Below, in pieces: positions 33,225-41,706 of a stretch of 64,000 nucleotides of DNA. The translations under genes and the position numbers were made by a program. The stretch's first letter is position 1, and every line of letters begins with the position of its first letter. Origin of the DNA: Azophilus sp965221465 (GTDB taxonomy: Bacteria > Pseudomonadota > Gammaproteobacteria > Pseudomonadales > Azotimanducaceae); assembly GCA_965221465.1 (NCBI GenBank), contig OZ244892.1:2046001-2110000 (forward strand). Reading direction: 5' to 3'. The notes beneath the pieces are model-generated. The model saw only the letters and a list, made by a program, of their open reading frames with translations, made no database searches and was not told the DNA's origin.

Positions 33225-36065
33225 TCACGCTTCCGGATTGTGGATCACGAGCAGATTATCGAAATACACCTTGCTCGGCCCACTACCCGCTTCGCTTTTG
33301 CGGATGAACACCCGCAGGCGGTCATTGGCCGACGAAGACCGGCTGCGGTTGACGCGCTGGTAAATCGTGATCCACTTGCCGCGAGCCACCTTTCCGAGCG
33401 GGAATGCCACCTCCTGCCAAGGGTCTTCGAAAATGACATGCACCCGGCTGAGCGTCGACCCCGGCTCGATCCAGATGTTCATTGCCAGCACGTAACGACC
33501 CGGCCCCAGGTCGACCGAGCCGGGTGGCGAAAACGCCGCGACCGCATCCTGGCCGAGTCTGCCGTCGCTTTCGAACGCGAGGCTCTTGCGGCCCGTGACG
33601 CGACGTTCTTCACCGATCGACAAATACTCGCTCGCCTGGTTGTCGATAAACCATTCGCGCGCAAAGGTGTCGCGCCAGCCTTGCTGGGGGGGCTCGCCGA
33701 GTGCCGGGCGAAACTCCGGGAAAATCATGGGGCCTTCGAATCCGAAGAACGAGCGGTCGATCAGGCTCGGCTGCGGCTTTTGCCAGACGCGCACGTAATC
33801 GATCTCGTAGTCGGCGGGCAGCTCTTCCTCGTGCGGCACGCCGAGCCACTCGAAAATCTCCTTGTCGAACCACAATTCCATCGGATTGGTCAGCGTCCAG
33901 CGCTCGCCGACTTCTGCTCGCGTTGTTTCTCTCACAAGCTCGCCGTCGAGGTAGAACTTCAGGTATTCGTCGCCCCACTCGCAGCCGTAGACATGAAATT
34001 CGTCGGCGACCCGAAACGGCAGTTCATGCACGTGTGTCCAGACCTTGTTGGGACGCACCACCGGCGGGCGCCAATCGTAGATCGAAAACATGTAATAGTT
34101 GTCGCGAATATTGCCCTGGCGCTTCGGACGGCCCAACTGCTCGTAGAAGTCTATTTCCGACTGAAAACCGATCGCCCAGAAGGCGCTGGTCACGGCAGCG
34201 TCGGCTGCCCTGGTCCGCACTTCCAGGTAGCCGTGCATGAAGCGATCGCGGCTGATGACGGCTGCTGCGGTCACCGGCATCGGCTCGCCCTGGTATTCGC
34301 CGTAGGTGAAGCCGTTGTGCGGCTCCGGGTGAAACTCGAAATCCGGCTGCCACTGCGAGCGCAACCTGAGCATGCCTTCTTCAACCCGCACGTTGTGCGG
34401 AGCGTACTGGGCCGGCGCTCGCCCGCGCCAGGTGTAGTACTTGCCGTTTTCGCCCTGCACGATCCACTTGTTGCGGTCGAGTTCGGTGCCGTTGAATTCG
34501 TCGCTGAAGCGCTCGTTGAGAACCCAGCCGCCGACATTGTTCGGGTCGGATACGGGCAGAACACCCGTCGACCTGTTCGAATTGGCTGTTGGGGGTTCGC
34601 GCCTTGCGTCGGGGTCGCGTTCGGCAGAGGCGTTTCCAACGGCAAACGTCTCGTGAAATCGGGGCATGGCATGGGTGCGCCACTCGACGCCTTCACGATG
34701 CAGGTGAAACCACCCGGGTTCGGCATTGCTCCAGCTCCATCGCTCCATTTCGCGCACCATGTTTGCGAGCACCGCGGGGTTCTGCGCACCGAGATCGCGC
34801 CGTTCGCCCGGGTCTTCTTCGATCTGGAACAGTTGCCACGACTTGCGGCCCGTCTTCACGGCTTTCCAACGGTCTCTGCGCACCGCCGCATCGCTGAACC
34901 CGGTACGGTGTCGCAGGACGTACAGGAATTCGCCAGCGTGCGGATCGCGTCCCGAGACGATGTCGTGCCAGATGTCCCGGCCATCGAGTTTTCGGTCAGC
35001 GGGAACGACAGCGCCCGCAAGGCGCGCAAAGGTCGGGTACAGGTCGAGTGCCAGAACCGGGTGTTCGAACCTGCCACCGGCATCCAATCGGCGCGGCCAG
35101 TGCATGAACATGGGCGAACGATAGCCTCCTTCGTGCACGCTGCCTTTGCCGTCGCGGAGCGGAGCGTTGTTAGCGCCGCGGTCCAGGCGGCCGCCGTTAT
35201 CGCTGAGGAAGACGATCAGCGTGTCGTCGAGTTCCCCGGTATCCCGCAAGGTATCGACAATCCTGCCGACGCCGCGGTCCACCGCGTACACCATGGCTGC
35301 GTAGGTTCTGCGCTGCTCGTTGTCGATGTCCGCGAACAGTGCGAGATCGTCGTCTTTCGCTTCCAGGGGTGTGTGCGGCGCGTTGTACGCGAGATACAGA
35401 AAGAAGGGTTGCTCCTTTGCCGCGGCGTCCATGACAAAGTCGACGGCTTCCCGCGATAATCCGTCGGTGACGTACTCTGTTTCTTCGACCTCCGTGCCAT
35501 TGCGCTCGAGGGGCCGCAGGTACTCCCAGACGTGTGTATTGCCCGCCGCCACTTCGGCGCGATATCGCTTGGTGAACTCCTCGGGAAAGTACGCGTGCCC
35601 CCCACCCAGGAAACCGTAAAACACATCGAATCCGCGTTGGTTCGGGTGGAATTCAGGTGCATCGCCAAGATGCCACTTGCCGATTGCCCCCGTGTAGTAC
35701 CCGGCATCCTGCAACACCTTGCTCATGAACACTTCGCTACGCGGGACGCCGAGATTCGATCCTTCCGTCGGCAGGTTGAACTGAGCGCCGATCTTGTGTG
35801 GATAACGGCCGGTCATCAACGCCGCGCGGCTTGGTCCGCAGAATGGGTGTGCCACATACGCCTCGGAGAAAACCATGCCATTCGCGGCGAGTGCGTCGAG
35901 GTTGGGCGTCTTGACGTCGCTGCCGCCGTTGAAGCCGACATCGGCATAGCCGAGATCGTCGGTCAGGATCAGCAGGATGTTGGGGGAGTCGCTCGCGCCG
36001 GAAACGTTCGCGAGCAGGATGCCGAGCAGCATCAGGGGCAGCCGCAGCTGTTGCGTAACTTTCAT
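33225..36065 (-). CDS. Bifunctional S1 sulfatase - GH16 glycoside hydrolase fusion (946 aa)
   Basis: After a signal peptide (LPLMLLGILLANVSGA), residues ~25-470 form an S1 sulfatase: metal site LILTDD (D36, D37), formylglycine motif C76-G-P-S-R80, GKWHLG and FLSDNGG. A ~40-residue linker follows. Residues ~512-790 form a GH16 domain with catalytic EIDFYE (E637, D639, E642), and ~795-946 a beta-rich binding domain. The GH16 half closely parallels the single-domain enzyme at 27260. One exported chain could remove a sulfate ester and cut the galactan backbone. ATGA overlap with the sulfatase upstream. Cys76 requires formylglycine conversion. Confidence 0.9.
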   Translation of the reverse strand: MKVTQQLRLPLMLLGILLANVSGASDSPNILLILTDDLGYADVGFNGGSDVKTPNLDALAANGMVFSEAYVAHPFCGPSRAALMTGRYPHKIGAQFNLPTEGSNLGVPRSEVFMSKVLQDAGYYTGAIGKWHLGDAPEFHPNQRGFDVFYGFLGGGHAYFPEEFTKRYRAEVAAGNTHVWEYLRPLERNGTEVEETEYVTDGLSREAVDFVMDAAAKEQPFFLYLAYNAPHTPLEAKDDDLALFADIDNEQRRTYAAMVYAVDRGVGRIVDTLRDTGELDDTLIVFLSDNGGRLDRGANNAPLRDGKGSVHEGGYRSPMFMHWPRRLDAGGRFEHPVLALDLYPTFARLAGAVVPADRKLDGRDIWHDIVSGRDPHAGEFLYVLRHRTGFSDAAVRRDRWKAVKTGRKSWQLFQIEEDPGERRDLGAQNPAVLANMVREMERWSWSNAEPGWFHLHREGVEWRTHAMPRFHETFAVGNASAERDPDARREPPTANSNRSTGVLPVSDPNNVGGWVLNERFSDEFNGTELDRNKWIVQGENGKYYTWRGRAPAQYAPHNVRVEEGMLRLRSQWQPDFEFHPEPHNGFTYGEYQGEPMPVTAAAVISRDRFMHGYLEVRTRAADAAVTSAFWAIGFQSEIDFYEQLGRPKRQGNIRDNYYMFSIYDWRPPVVRPNKVWTHVHELPFRVADEFHVYGCEWGDEYLKFYLDGELVRETTRAEVGERWTLTNPMELWFDKEIFEWLGVPHEEELPADYEIDYVRVWQKPQPSLIDRSFFGFEGPMIFPEFRPALGEPPQQGWRDTFAREWFIDNQASEYLSIGEERRVTGRKSLAFESDGRLGQDAVAAFSPPGSVDLGPGRYVLAMNIWIEPGSTLSRVHVIFEDPWQEVAFPLGKVARGKWITIYQRVNRSRSSSANDRLRVFIRKSEAGSGPSKVYFDNLLVIHNPEA

Positions 36066-37594
36066 CGGTTCTCGTCTGTCAGACAGGGCTTCATGTGGTG
36101 ATCGAATTGCTCGAGGATGGGGTCTTCGATGCGGTCGAGTTCGGTGCGCAGCCGCCTCGCGAGGCGACAGCGATCTTCAGCGTAATCCGCGTCGTTGATC
36201 CGATTGGCGATTTCGCCCGGGTCGCGCCGCAGGTCATAAAGTTCATCGCGACTGTCGCCGGGATTCCAGACCAGCTTCATTGCCGGCGTTCGGATTGCGC
36301 GAATGCCGAACCAGCCGCCGTTGTACCATTCGTAGGCATAGAGCGCGGTGTCTTCACGCCCCCGGTCCGCCGCATCTCCCTCGTGCATCAGCGCGGTCAA
36401 CGAGCGGCCGTCGATGTCGCCGTCGGGTGGTAGCGCCATCAGTTCGGCGAGTGTGGGCGCAATGTCGACGATCGACACCTGGCGGTTGACGACGCGTGGC
36501 TCGAGGCCCGGATGGCGGATGATGAGCGGTATGCGCATGAGTTCGTCATACGCATGGGGCCCCTTGTCGTAGAGCTGGTGTTCGCCGAGCATGCTGCCCT
36601 GATCGCCGAGCACGACAATGTACAGATCGTCATGGATGCCGGCTTCCTTCGCCGCGCCGATCAAGTCACCGACTACCCGGTCGATCATGGCGATCGCTCC
36701 GTAGTAGTAGGCGCGCATCCTGCGCCAATCCTCCTCGGTCATGTGCCCGACATCGTGCCAGGGCCACCAGTCTTCGTCCTGAGCCATGGGCTTTTGGTGT
36801 CTCGACGCCAGGTGATTTCCCGGCATCGCCAGGTCGTCCGGATCGAACAGGCTGGCGTAGGGTTCGGGCACGCGGTACGGCGGGTGCGGCTGCTGAAAGC
36901 TGACCACCCCGAAAAACGGTCGATCGTCCGCGGCAGCCAGTCGGATCAGTTCGCGGCCGGCTCTGACCTTTTCGGCAGTGAACGAGTCTTCATAGGTGCC
37001 CGGCAGGGTTTGGTAGTACAGCGTTTTCTCGCCAAGCTCGTCGCGTTCGCCGCGGTTGTAGGCGGCCATGGTGTCGACCATTTCATAGGGCGTCCATTGG
37101 CGCTGGTGGCGCGGCGCAGTGAGTTCCGCATCCGCTGCGACAAACTCCGCACCGCGCAGCGTCGGGCCTTGGGCGCCGAGATGCCACTTCCCCACGTATC
37201 CCACGAAGTAGCCGGCATCCGCCGCGCGGCGAATCAGCCCGCCTTCCGACGGGTCGAGTTCGGACAGTCGCGAATGGTACAGGTGCACGTTGTCGTCGAG
37301 CCCAGTCTTGTGGCCCCACCGGCCGGTAAAGAGGGCGGCGCGAGACGGTGAGCACAGGCCGGTGGTCGTCATGGCATTGTCGAAGCGTGTTCCCGCCGCC
37401 GCAATCGCATCGATATTGGGCGTATCGACCGGACCGCCGCGATACGAAAACGTATCGAAGCGCATGTCATCGAACAGGAGTATCAACACGTCGGGACGAC
37501 TTGCTGGGGTATGGGTCTGGACGGTGTCGCAGTGCGAGGATGCACTGGCAACGCTCAGCGCACAAAGTACCGCGAAACGAAACTGCACTTTCAA
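36062..37594 (-). CDS. S1-family sulfatase (formylglycine-dependent)
   Basis: The 510-residue exported protein has a signal peptide (FAVLCALSVASASSHC; the Cys could be lipidated). The metal site is ILLFDDMRFDT, and the maturation motif is C81-S-P-S-R85 followed by AALFTGR. GKWHLG, VLGDQGSMLGEHQLYDKG and LYDLRRDPGE follow. GDQGSMLGEH resembles sulfatases of the choline/iduronate-sulfatase-like branch, so its specificity probably differs from the two CGPSR enzymes next to it. It overlaps the fusion gene by 4 bp (ATGA) and is 17 bp from the sulfatase upstream. Confidence 0.88.
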   Translation of the reverse strand: MKVQFRFAVLCALSVASASSHCDTVQTHTPASRPDVLILLFDDMRFDTFSYRGGPVDTPNIDAIAAAGTRFDNAMTTTGLCSPSRAALFTGRWGHKTGLDDNVHLYHSRLSELDPSEGGLIRRAADAGYFVGYVGKWHLGAQGPTLRGAEFVAADAELTAPRHQRQWTPYEMVDTMAAYNRGERDELGEKTLYYQTLPGTYEDSFTAEKVRAGRELIRLAAADDRPFFGVVSFQQPHPPYRVPEPYASLFDPDDLAMPGNHLASRHQKPMAQDEDWWPWHDVGHMTEEDWRRMRAYYYGAIAMIDRVVGDLIGAAKEAGIHDDLYIVVLGDQGSMLGEHQLYDKGPHAYDELMRIPLIIRHPGLEPRVVNRQVSIVDIAPTLAELMALPPDGDIDGRSLTALMHEGDAADRGREDTALYAYEWYNGGWFGIRAIRTPAMKLVWNPGDSRDELYDLRRDPGEIANRINDADYAEDRCRLARRLRTELDRIEDPILEQFDHHMKPCLTDENR

Positions 37595-37611
37595 CTTCTA
37601 ATCTGCCGGCT

Positions 37612-39018
37612 CTATTCTGCCGGCGGGTTCCTGAATCGATCCATGCGATCGATGTCGTATTGCTCGTACTCGCGCTCGAGCGTCCAACGGGAACGTTCGA
37701 GCGTCTGTTCCCACGCAAAGATTTTCTTGAAAAGCGACGCGACGAGTTCGGGATGCTGCGAGGCAAGATTGTTCTGCTCCGCGTGGTCTTCGGTCAGCTT
37801 GTAGAGTTCCGGCGGCCGGTCGGCGAAGCGCATGAGCTTCCAGTCGCCATCGCGAATCGTTGCGCGCACGTCCTTTTTCCAGAAGAGCGTCCGGTGAGGC
37901 CGGCCGTCCACCTCGCGGCGTATGAAAGGCAGCAGGTCGACGCCATCGATGTCGCCCAACGCCGCAAGGTCGCCGCCGGCGGCGGCATGGAAAGTAGGCA
38001 ACAGGTCCAGCGTGCTGACGGGTTCGCTGTAGACGTCGCCCGCGTTCAGCCGCTCTGGCCAGCGCATCAGCAACGGTACGCGAATACCGCCTTCCAGATG
38101 GTTGGACTTGGTGCCGGCGAACGGGTAGTTGTTCGAACCGTTGCGATCCGTTGGGCCGCCATTGTCGTTCGTGAATACGACGATGGTGTGGTCGGACAAC
38201 TCGAGCGCATCGATGGCGTCGAGCACCTTGCCGCTTGCGCGGTCCATCGCCAGCGTCATGGCCGCGAGTTGTCTTCTCAGCCCATTCAATTCGGGAAACA
38301 ACGCAAGGTCGGACGCGAGCGCGTCCATCGGCACATGTACGGCATTGAACGACAGGAACACAAAGAAGGGACCCTCGGCGTTGCGCTCCATGAATGCCAC
38401 GGCTTCGTCCGCGAGCACGTCGGTCAGGTAGCCGTCGGGCTCTTCATAGTTGCCGAAACCACGCTCGAAACGATTCTCAGGTCGGTCGGCCTGACCGTCC
38501 GGGTACGCAAAGAAACTGCGTGCGCCACCGCGAAAGCCAACGAATTCATCGAAGCCTCGCCTCGAGGGGTGAAATTGATCGCCATGCCCCAAGTGCCACT
38601 TGCCGAACACGGCTGTTGCATAGCCAAGCGACTTCAAGTGATCGGCAATCGTCTTTTCGTCGACGGGAAGCCCCATTTCGGTTCCCAATTGAGCCGAATT
38701 AGCGCTCATGAACCCTGGAACGTTGTTCTCTTCGAAGCCGAACTTCTGTTGGTAACGGCCGGTGATCAGGCCGGCGCGCGACGGCCCGCAGGTAGGGTCC
38801 GATACGTAGCCTTGCGAAAACAGGACGCCTGTCCGAGCGAGTTCGTCGAGGTTGGGGGTGCGGAAATCGGTGCTGCCGTGGAAGCCGAAATCGGCGTATC
38901 CGGCGTCGTCCGCAAACAGCAGGACGATGTTCGGCTGACGCGGTGAGTCATTGGCAAACGCCGTTGCAATCGGCGCAATCGACGCAATAGCGAGAATCGT
39001 CGCAATGTGCTTCGGCAT
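37612..39018 (-). CDS. S1-family sulfatase (formylglycine-dependent)
   Basis: ATG 39018 is preceded by GGGAGG five bases away; a longer frame upstream is an artefact. The signal peptide is ATILAIASIAPIATAFA. The 468-residue protein has the metal site LLFADDAGYADFGFHG, C77-G-P-S-R81 followed by AGLITGR, GKWHLGHGDQFHPSRRGFDE and VFTNDNGGPTDRNGSNN. It is the arylsulfatase A-like form common in galactan loci. It would take a sulfate group off carrageenan- or porphyran-type oligosaccharides in the periplasm. It is the first of three sulfatase genes in a row behind the regulator. Confidence 0.88.
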   Translation of the reverse strand: MPKHIATILAIASIAPIATAFANDSPRQPNIVLLFADDAGYADFGFHGSTDFRTPNLDELARTGVLFSQGYVSDPTCGPSRAGLITGRYQQKFGFEENNVPGFMSANSAQLGTEMGLPVDEKTIADHLKSLGYATAVFGKWHLGHGDQFHPSRRGFDEFVGFRGGARSFFAYPDGQADRPENRFERGFGNYEEPDGYLTDVLADEAVAFMERNAEGPFFVFLSFNAVHVPMDALASDLALFPELNGLRRQLAAMTLAMDRASGKVLDAIDALELSDHTIVVFTNDNGGPTDRNGSNNYPFAGTKSNHLEGGIRVPLLMRWPERLNAGDVYSEPVSTLDLLPTFHAAAGGDLAALGDIDGVDLLPFIRREVDGRPHRTLFWKKDVRATIRDGDWKLMRFADRPPELYKLTEDHAEQNNLASQHPELVASLFKKIFAWEQTLERSRWTLEREYEQYDIDRMDRFRNPPAE

Positions 39019-39047
39019 TGGCCTCCCGTCGTTGCTTCGGTCTTCGG

Positions 39048-39779
39048 CTAGACGAACTCGCTCTGCAACCGGCGACTCGCATCGCTCAGCAGTTCTTCCG
39101 ACATTCGTTCGGCGCGGTCGCCGTCTTTTCGTGCGATCGCTTCGAACAGGTCGCGATGATAGGGAATCGACTTCTCGTTTTCCCTCGGGTCGCGGTTGGT
39201 GATGCGAACGCTGACCAGCAGTGCCGAATAAATGACACCTTCCATTGCGGTCAGGAGTTCGTTGTGCGCTGCGTGCAGCACGGCTCGGTGAAAGCGCGCG
39301 TCGGCGACGATGAAGTTCTCGACCGAACCTTTCTCTGCTTCCATGCGCTCGATTGCGGCTTCGATTTCCGCGAGGTTGTCGTCTGTCGCGCGCTCCGCAG
39401 CCCAGCGTGCCGCTTTCGGTTCGAACGCGAGCCGGAACTCCATGAGCTGTGCAAGAAAGCCCGCGTCGGGCGGGGCCGACAGATGCCACGCCAATACATC
39501 GTCGTCCAGCAGCACCCATTCGCTTCGGGGCTTTACCCGGGTGCCAAACCCGCGCCGCACCTCCAGGAGCCCCTTGCCTACCAGAATCTTGACGGCATCG
39601 CGTATCACCACGCGACTGACCTTGAAACGCTCCGCAAGCGAGTTTTCGTCGTCGAGCATGCTGTCGGATTCGAGCGTACCGGCGACGATGCGTCGGCCAA
39701 GCTCACGCGACACCTGCACGGGCAGGCTCGGCACCATCGTCGCCGACTCTTTCAAGTCGTAGTAGACAAGTTCGCTCAT
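39048..39779 (-). CDS. GntR-family (FadR subfamily) transcriptional regulator
   Basis: This is a 243-residue protein. Residues ~15-85 form the winged helix (SRELGRRIVAGTL, LAERFKVSRVVIRDAVKIL, GLLEVRRGFGTRVKP). The C-terminal all-helical FCD effector domain carries the acidic/His metal-ligand pattern (EFRLAFEPKAARWAAE, DARFHRAVLHAAHN, HRDLFEAI). FadR-type proteins are dimers that release DNA on binding a sugar acid or related ligand. It lies within the TonB/sulfatase gene row, and three shared palindromes in the locus are its probable sites. A degradation product such as a galactonate derivative would be a sensible inducer (inference). Confidence 0.88.
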   Translation of the reverse strand: MSELVYYDLKESATMVPSLPVQVSRELGRRIVAGTLESDSMLDDENSLAERFKVSRVVIRDAVKILVGKGLLEVRRGFGTRVKPRSEWVLLDDDVLAWHLSAPPDAGFLAQLMEFRLAFEPKAARWAAERATDDNLAEIEAAIERMEAEKGSVENFIVADARFHRAVLHAAHNELLTAMEGVIYSALLVSVRITNRDPRENEKSIPYHRDLFEAIARKDGDRAERMSEELLSDASRRLQSEFV

Positions 39780-39894
39780 GTCAAAACTCGAATATCGGGT
39801 GTTGACGCATTATGCGGAAACGGAGTCGTGGGCACCATCGGCACACCGGTGCCGATCGGCGGTCGGCGCTACGTAATCGTCGCAAGCGGTGCCG

Positions 39895-41640
39895 CTATTC
39901 CGTCTCCGTCGCCACCTCGACCACCGAGTAGCTGTCGATTTCGATGGTTTCGCCATCGGCCAGCCCGTAGACGTCCCAGTGCAGGAACATTGCCGTGTTT
40001 ACATCCCAGATATCCGGCACCGACCACTCCCCGGTGCCCGTCGAGGGATTGGTGAATTCCACCAGTTGCCAATCCGTGGTCGGCTTCAGCGTCGCCGTCA
40101 CAGTCTCGGACTGAGGTCGTCTGCCCGGGAACCCGGTTCCGCCACAGGTGCCGCATGTCCACGGCAGGAGCGTATGGTCGAGAACCACTTCGTCGCCGCT
40201 CGGCAACTGCCCCAATCTGGCCCACACCGAAAACTTGAACGTGCGCCCGGTCGAGAGCCCTCCCCGACCGTAGTACTGGGAGTGGAAATTGCGATTCTGA
40301 TTCCACACTTGTTGCACGACGGTGGTGATGTCTCCGCCGGGTGCGGTAATCAATACCGAGCCCGCGCCGTCCAGACCGCCGCCCGGCACCGCGGTCGCCA
40401 GCGGACCCCAGGCTCCGGTGTTGAGCGCGAGATCCGAAAGATATCCGTTGGGATTGGGCGAAGGGTTCGGATCGCAACCATGGTTTCGCTCGGCCGTCAG
40501 CAAAACTGTCTGCGCCTCGATATCCGCCGGATCGGTCACGCCGGTGTATCCGCTGGCGTATCCGACCGTCACCTCTGCGGTCTGGGCCACCTCCAGCATG
40601 TTCGAGAACCAGCCTGTGGCTCCGAACGCGCCATCGCTTTCCTCGCCGCCGAACATCAGCTCGATGCTTGGCGATGTCCAGGAATACGAATAGAAACCGC
40701 TCAGCGTGTCGTTGACGACAGACGGTTCCACCGTCACGCCGATCGCGGTGCAGGTCGGGACCGATTTCGTTCCGAGGGGCGCACCGATGTCGTTGAATTC
40801 CTGATTGGTAATGGCCAGTGTGAAGGCCGGCGTGACGCGCACAGTGGCCGTAGCCTGCAAGCTGGGGTCTTCGACACTCGTCACCGTGATCGTCGTACTG
40901 CCGATTTCGATTCCGGAGATGATTCCGTCGGCATCGACAGTTGCGATGTTCGCATCGGCCATTTCGTACGTCAGTGCGGGGTTGCAAGCGTAGGTCGGCG
41001 CGGTCGCCGACAGCATCGGCCTGGCGTCGGTCGCCGGCAAGCTGACGTCGAAAGCCTGGACGCCGGTTACCGGGTCTGATATCGCGTTGATAGTCAGTTC
41101 GAGGGTGCGACGCTCGAGCGACTGCCCTGGCCCGGGGTCGTAGCCGTTGTCGATTGCATAGGTGACGAGATAGGCGATCGACGTGGGAAAATCTCGAACG
41201 CCGTCGCCGGTTGGATTGCCGTCGGCATCTGTCGCGCCGCGCTCATCGGTTGCATCGCACAATCTGAGCGCCTGCGCGAACCGGTCGGTATCGACATCGA
41301 GATGTACACCGTTGTCGGCAATCTTGAACGGCGAACCGTCATTGCCGCTCGGAGTCTGAAAATCGGCGTACACCGGTGTGATCTCCATGTCGCGAATGTA
41401 CACGGGAGAAGCATCGCTCTGCGTCAACTGCACACCGTCGACCGTGGCACCCTGCAGCAGGTCGACTTGCTGCAAACCGCTTTCTTCGTCGAACGCCGCT
41501 TCGATACTGTCGGAGGAAAAGGCAACGGGATTGTCGCTTGTCAATGGATTCGAATAACCGTCGCCCGGGCCGCCGCAGCCCGAGACAGCCGCCAGAAAAC
41601 CCAAACAGAGAATTGCGAATGTGCGTGATCGATGGATCAT
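39895..41640 (-). CDS. Surface lipoprotein with Ig-like (BIG2) and C-terminal binding-like domains
   Basis: ATG 41640 follows GGAG with good spacing. A lipoprotein signal (FAILCLGFLAAVSGC) puts the mature protein on a membrane. A BIG2-like unit is visible in the middle (TYEMADANIATVDADGIISG then IEIGSTTITVTSVEDPSLQA). The last ~170 residues (GRTFKFSVWARL, TDWQLVEFTNPS, IEIDSYSVVEV) resemble a carbohydrate-binding jelly-roll. It lies 66 bp after the TonB receptor gene, where gammaproteobacterial loci often carry a glycan-capturing lipoprotein. A role in presenting galactan chains to the receptor is inference. Confidence 0.75.
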   Translation of the reverse strand: MIHRSRTFAILCLGFLAAVSGCGGPGDGYSNPLTSDNPVAFSSDSIEAAFDEESGLQQVDLLQGATVDGVQLTQSDASPVYIRDMEITPVYADFQTPSGNDGSPFKIADNGVHLDVDTDRFAQALRLCDATDERGATDADGNPTGDGVRDFPTSIAYLVTYAIDNGYDPGPGQSLERRTLELTINAISDPVTGVQAFDVSLPATDARPMLSATAPTYACNPALTYEMADANIATVDADGIISGIEIGSTTITVTSVEDPSLQATATVRVTPAFTLAITNQEFNDIGAPLGTKSVPTCTAIGVTVEPSVVNDTLSGFYSYSWTSPSIELMFGGEESDGAFGATGWFSNMLEVAQTAEVTVGYASGYTGVTDPADIEAQTVLLTAERNHGCDPNPSPNPNGYLSDLALNTGAWGPLATAVPGGGLDGAGSVLITAPGGDITTVVQQVWNQNRNFHSQYYGRGGLSTGRTFKFSVWARLGQLPSGDEVVLDHTLLPWTCGTCGGTGFPGRRPQSETVTATLKPTTDWQLVEFTNPSTGTGEWSVPDIWDVNTAMFLHWDVYGLADGETIEIDSYSVVEVATETE

Positions 41641-41706
41641 TTTACGTCTCCGAATAGGGTTCGGCCGGTTGAATCGCAACTCAATCGGGCCGAACCGTCA
41701 CTGACC

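Noticed and set aside
33216..35459. 747-codon open frame opposite the sulfatase-GH16 fusion
   Set aside because: Antisense to intact catalytic motifs on the minus strand; no family resemblance.
39019..39519. N-terminal extension of the sulfatase gene at 37612
   Set aside because: The extension runs antisense-like through the FadR gene. ATG 39018 has a strong GGGAGG and a signal peptide directly after it.
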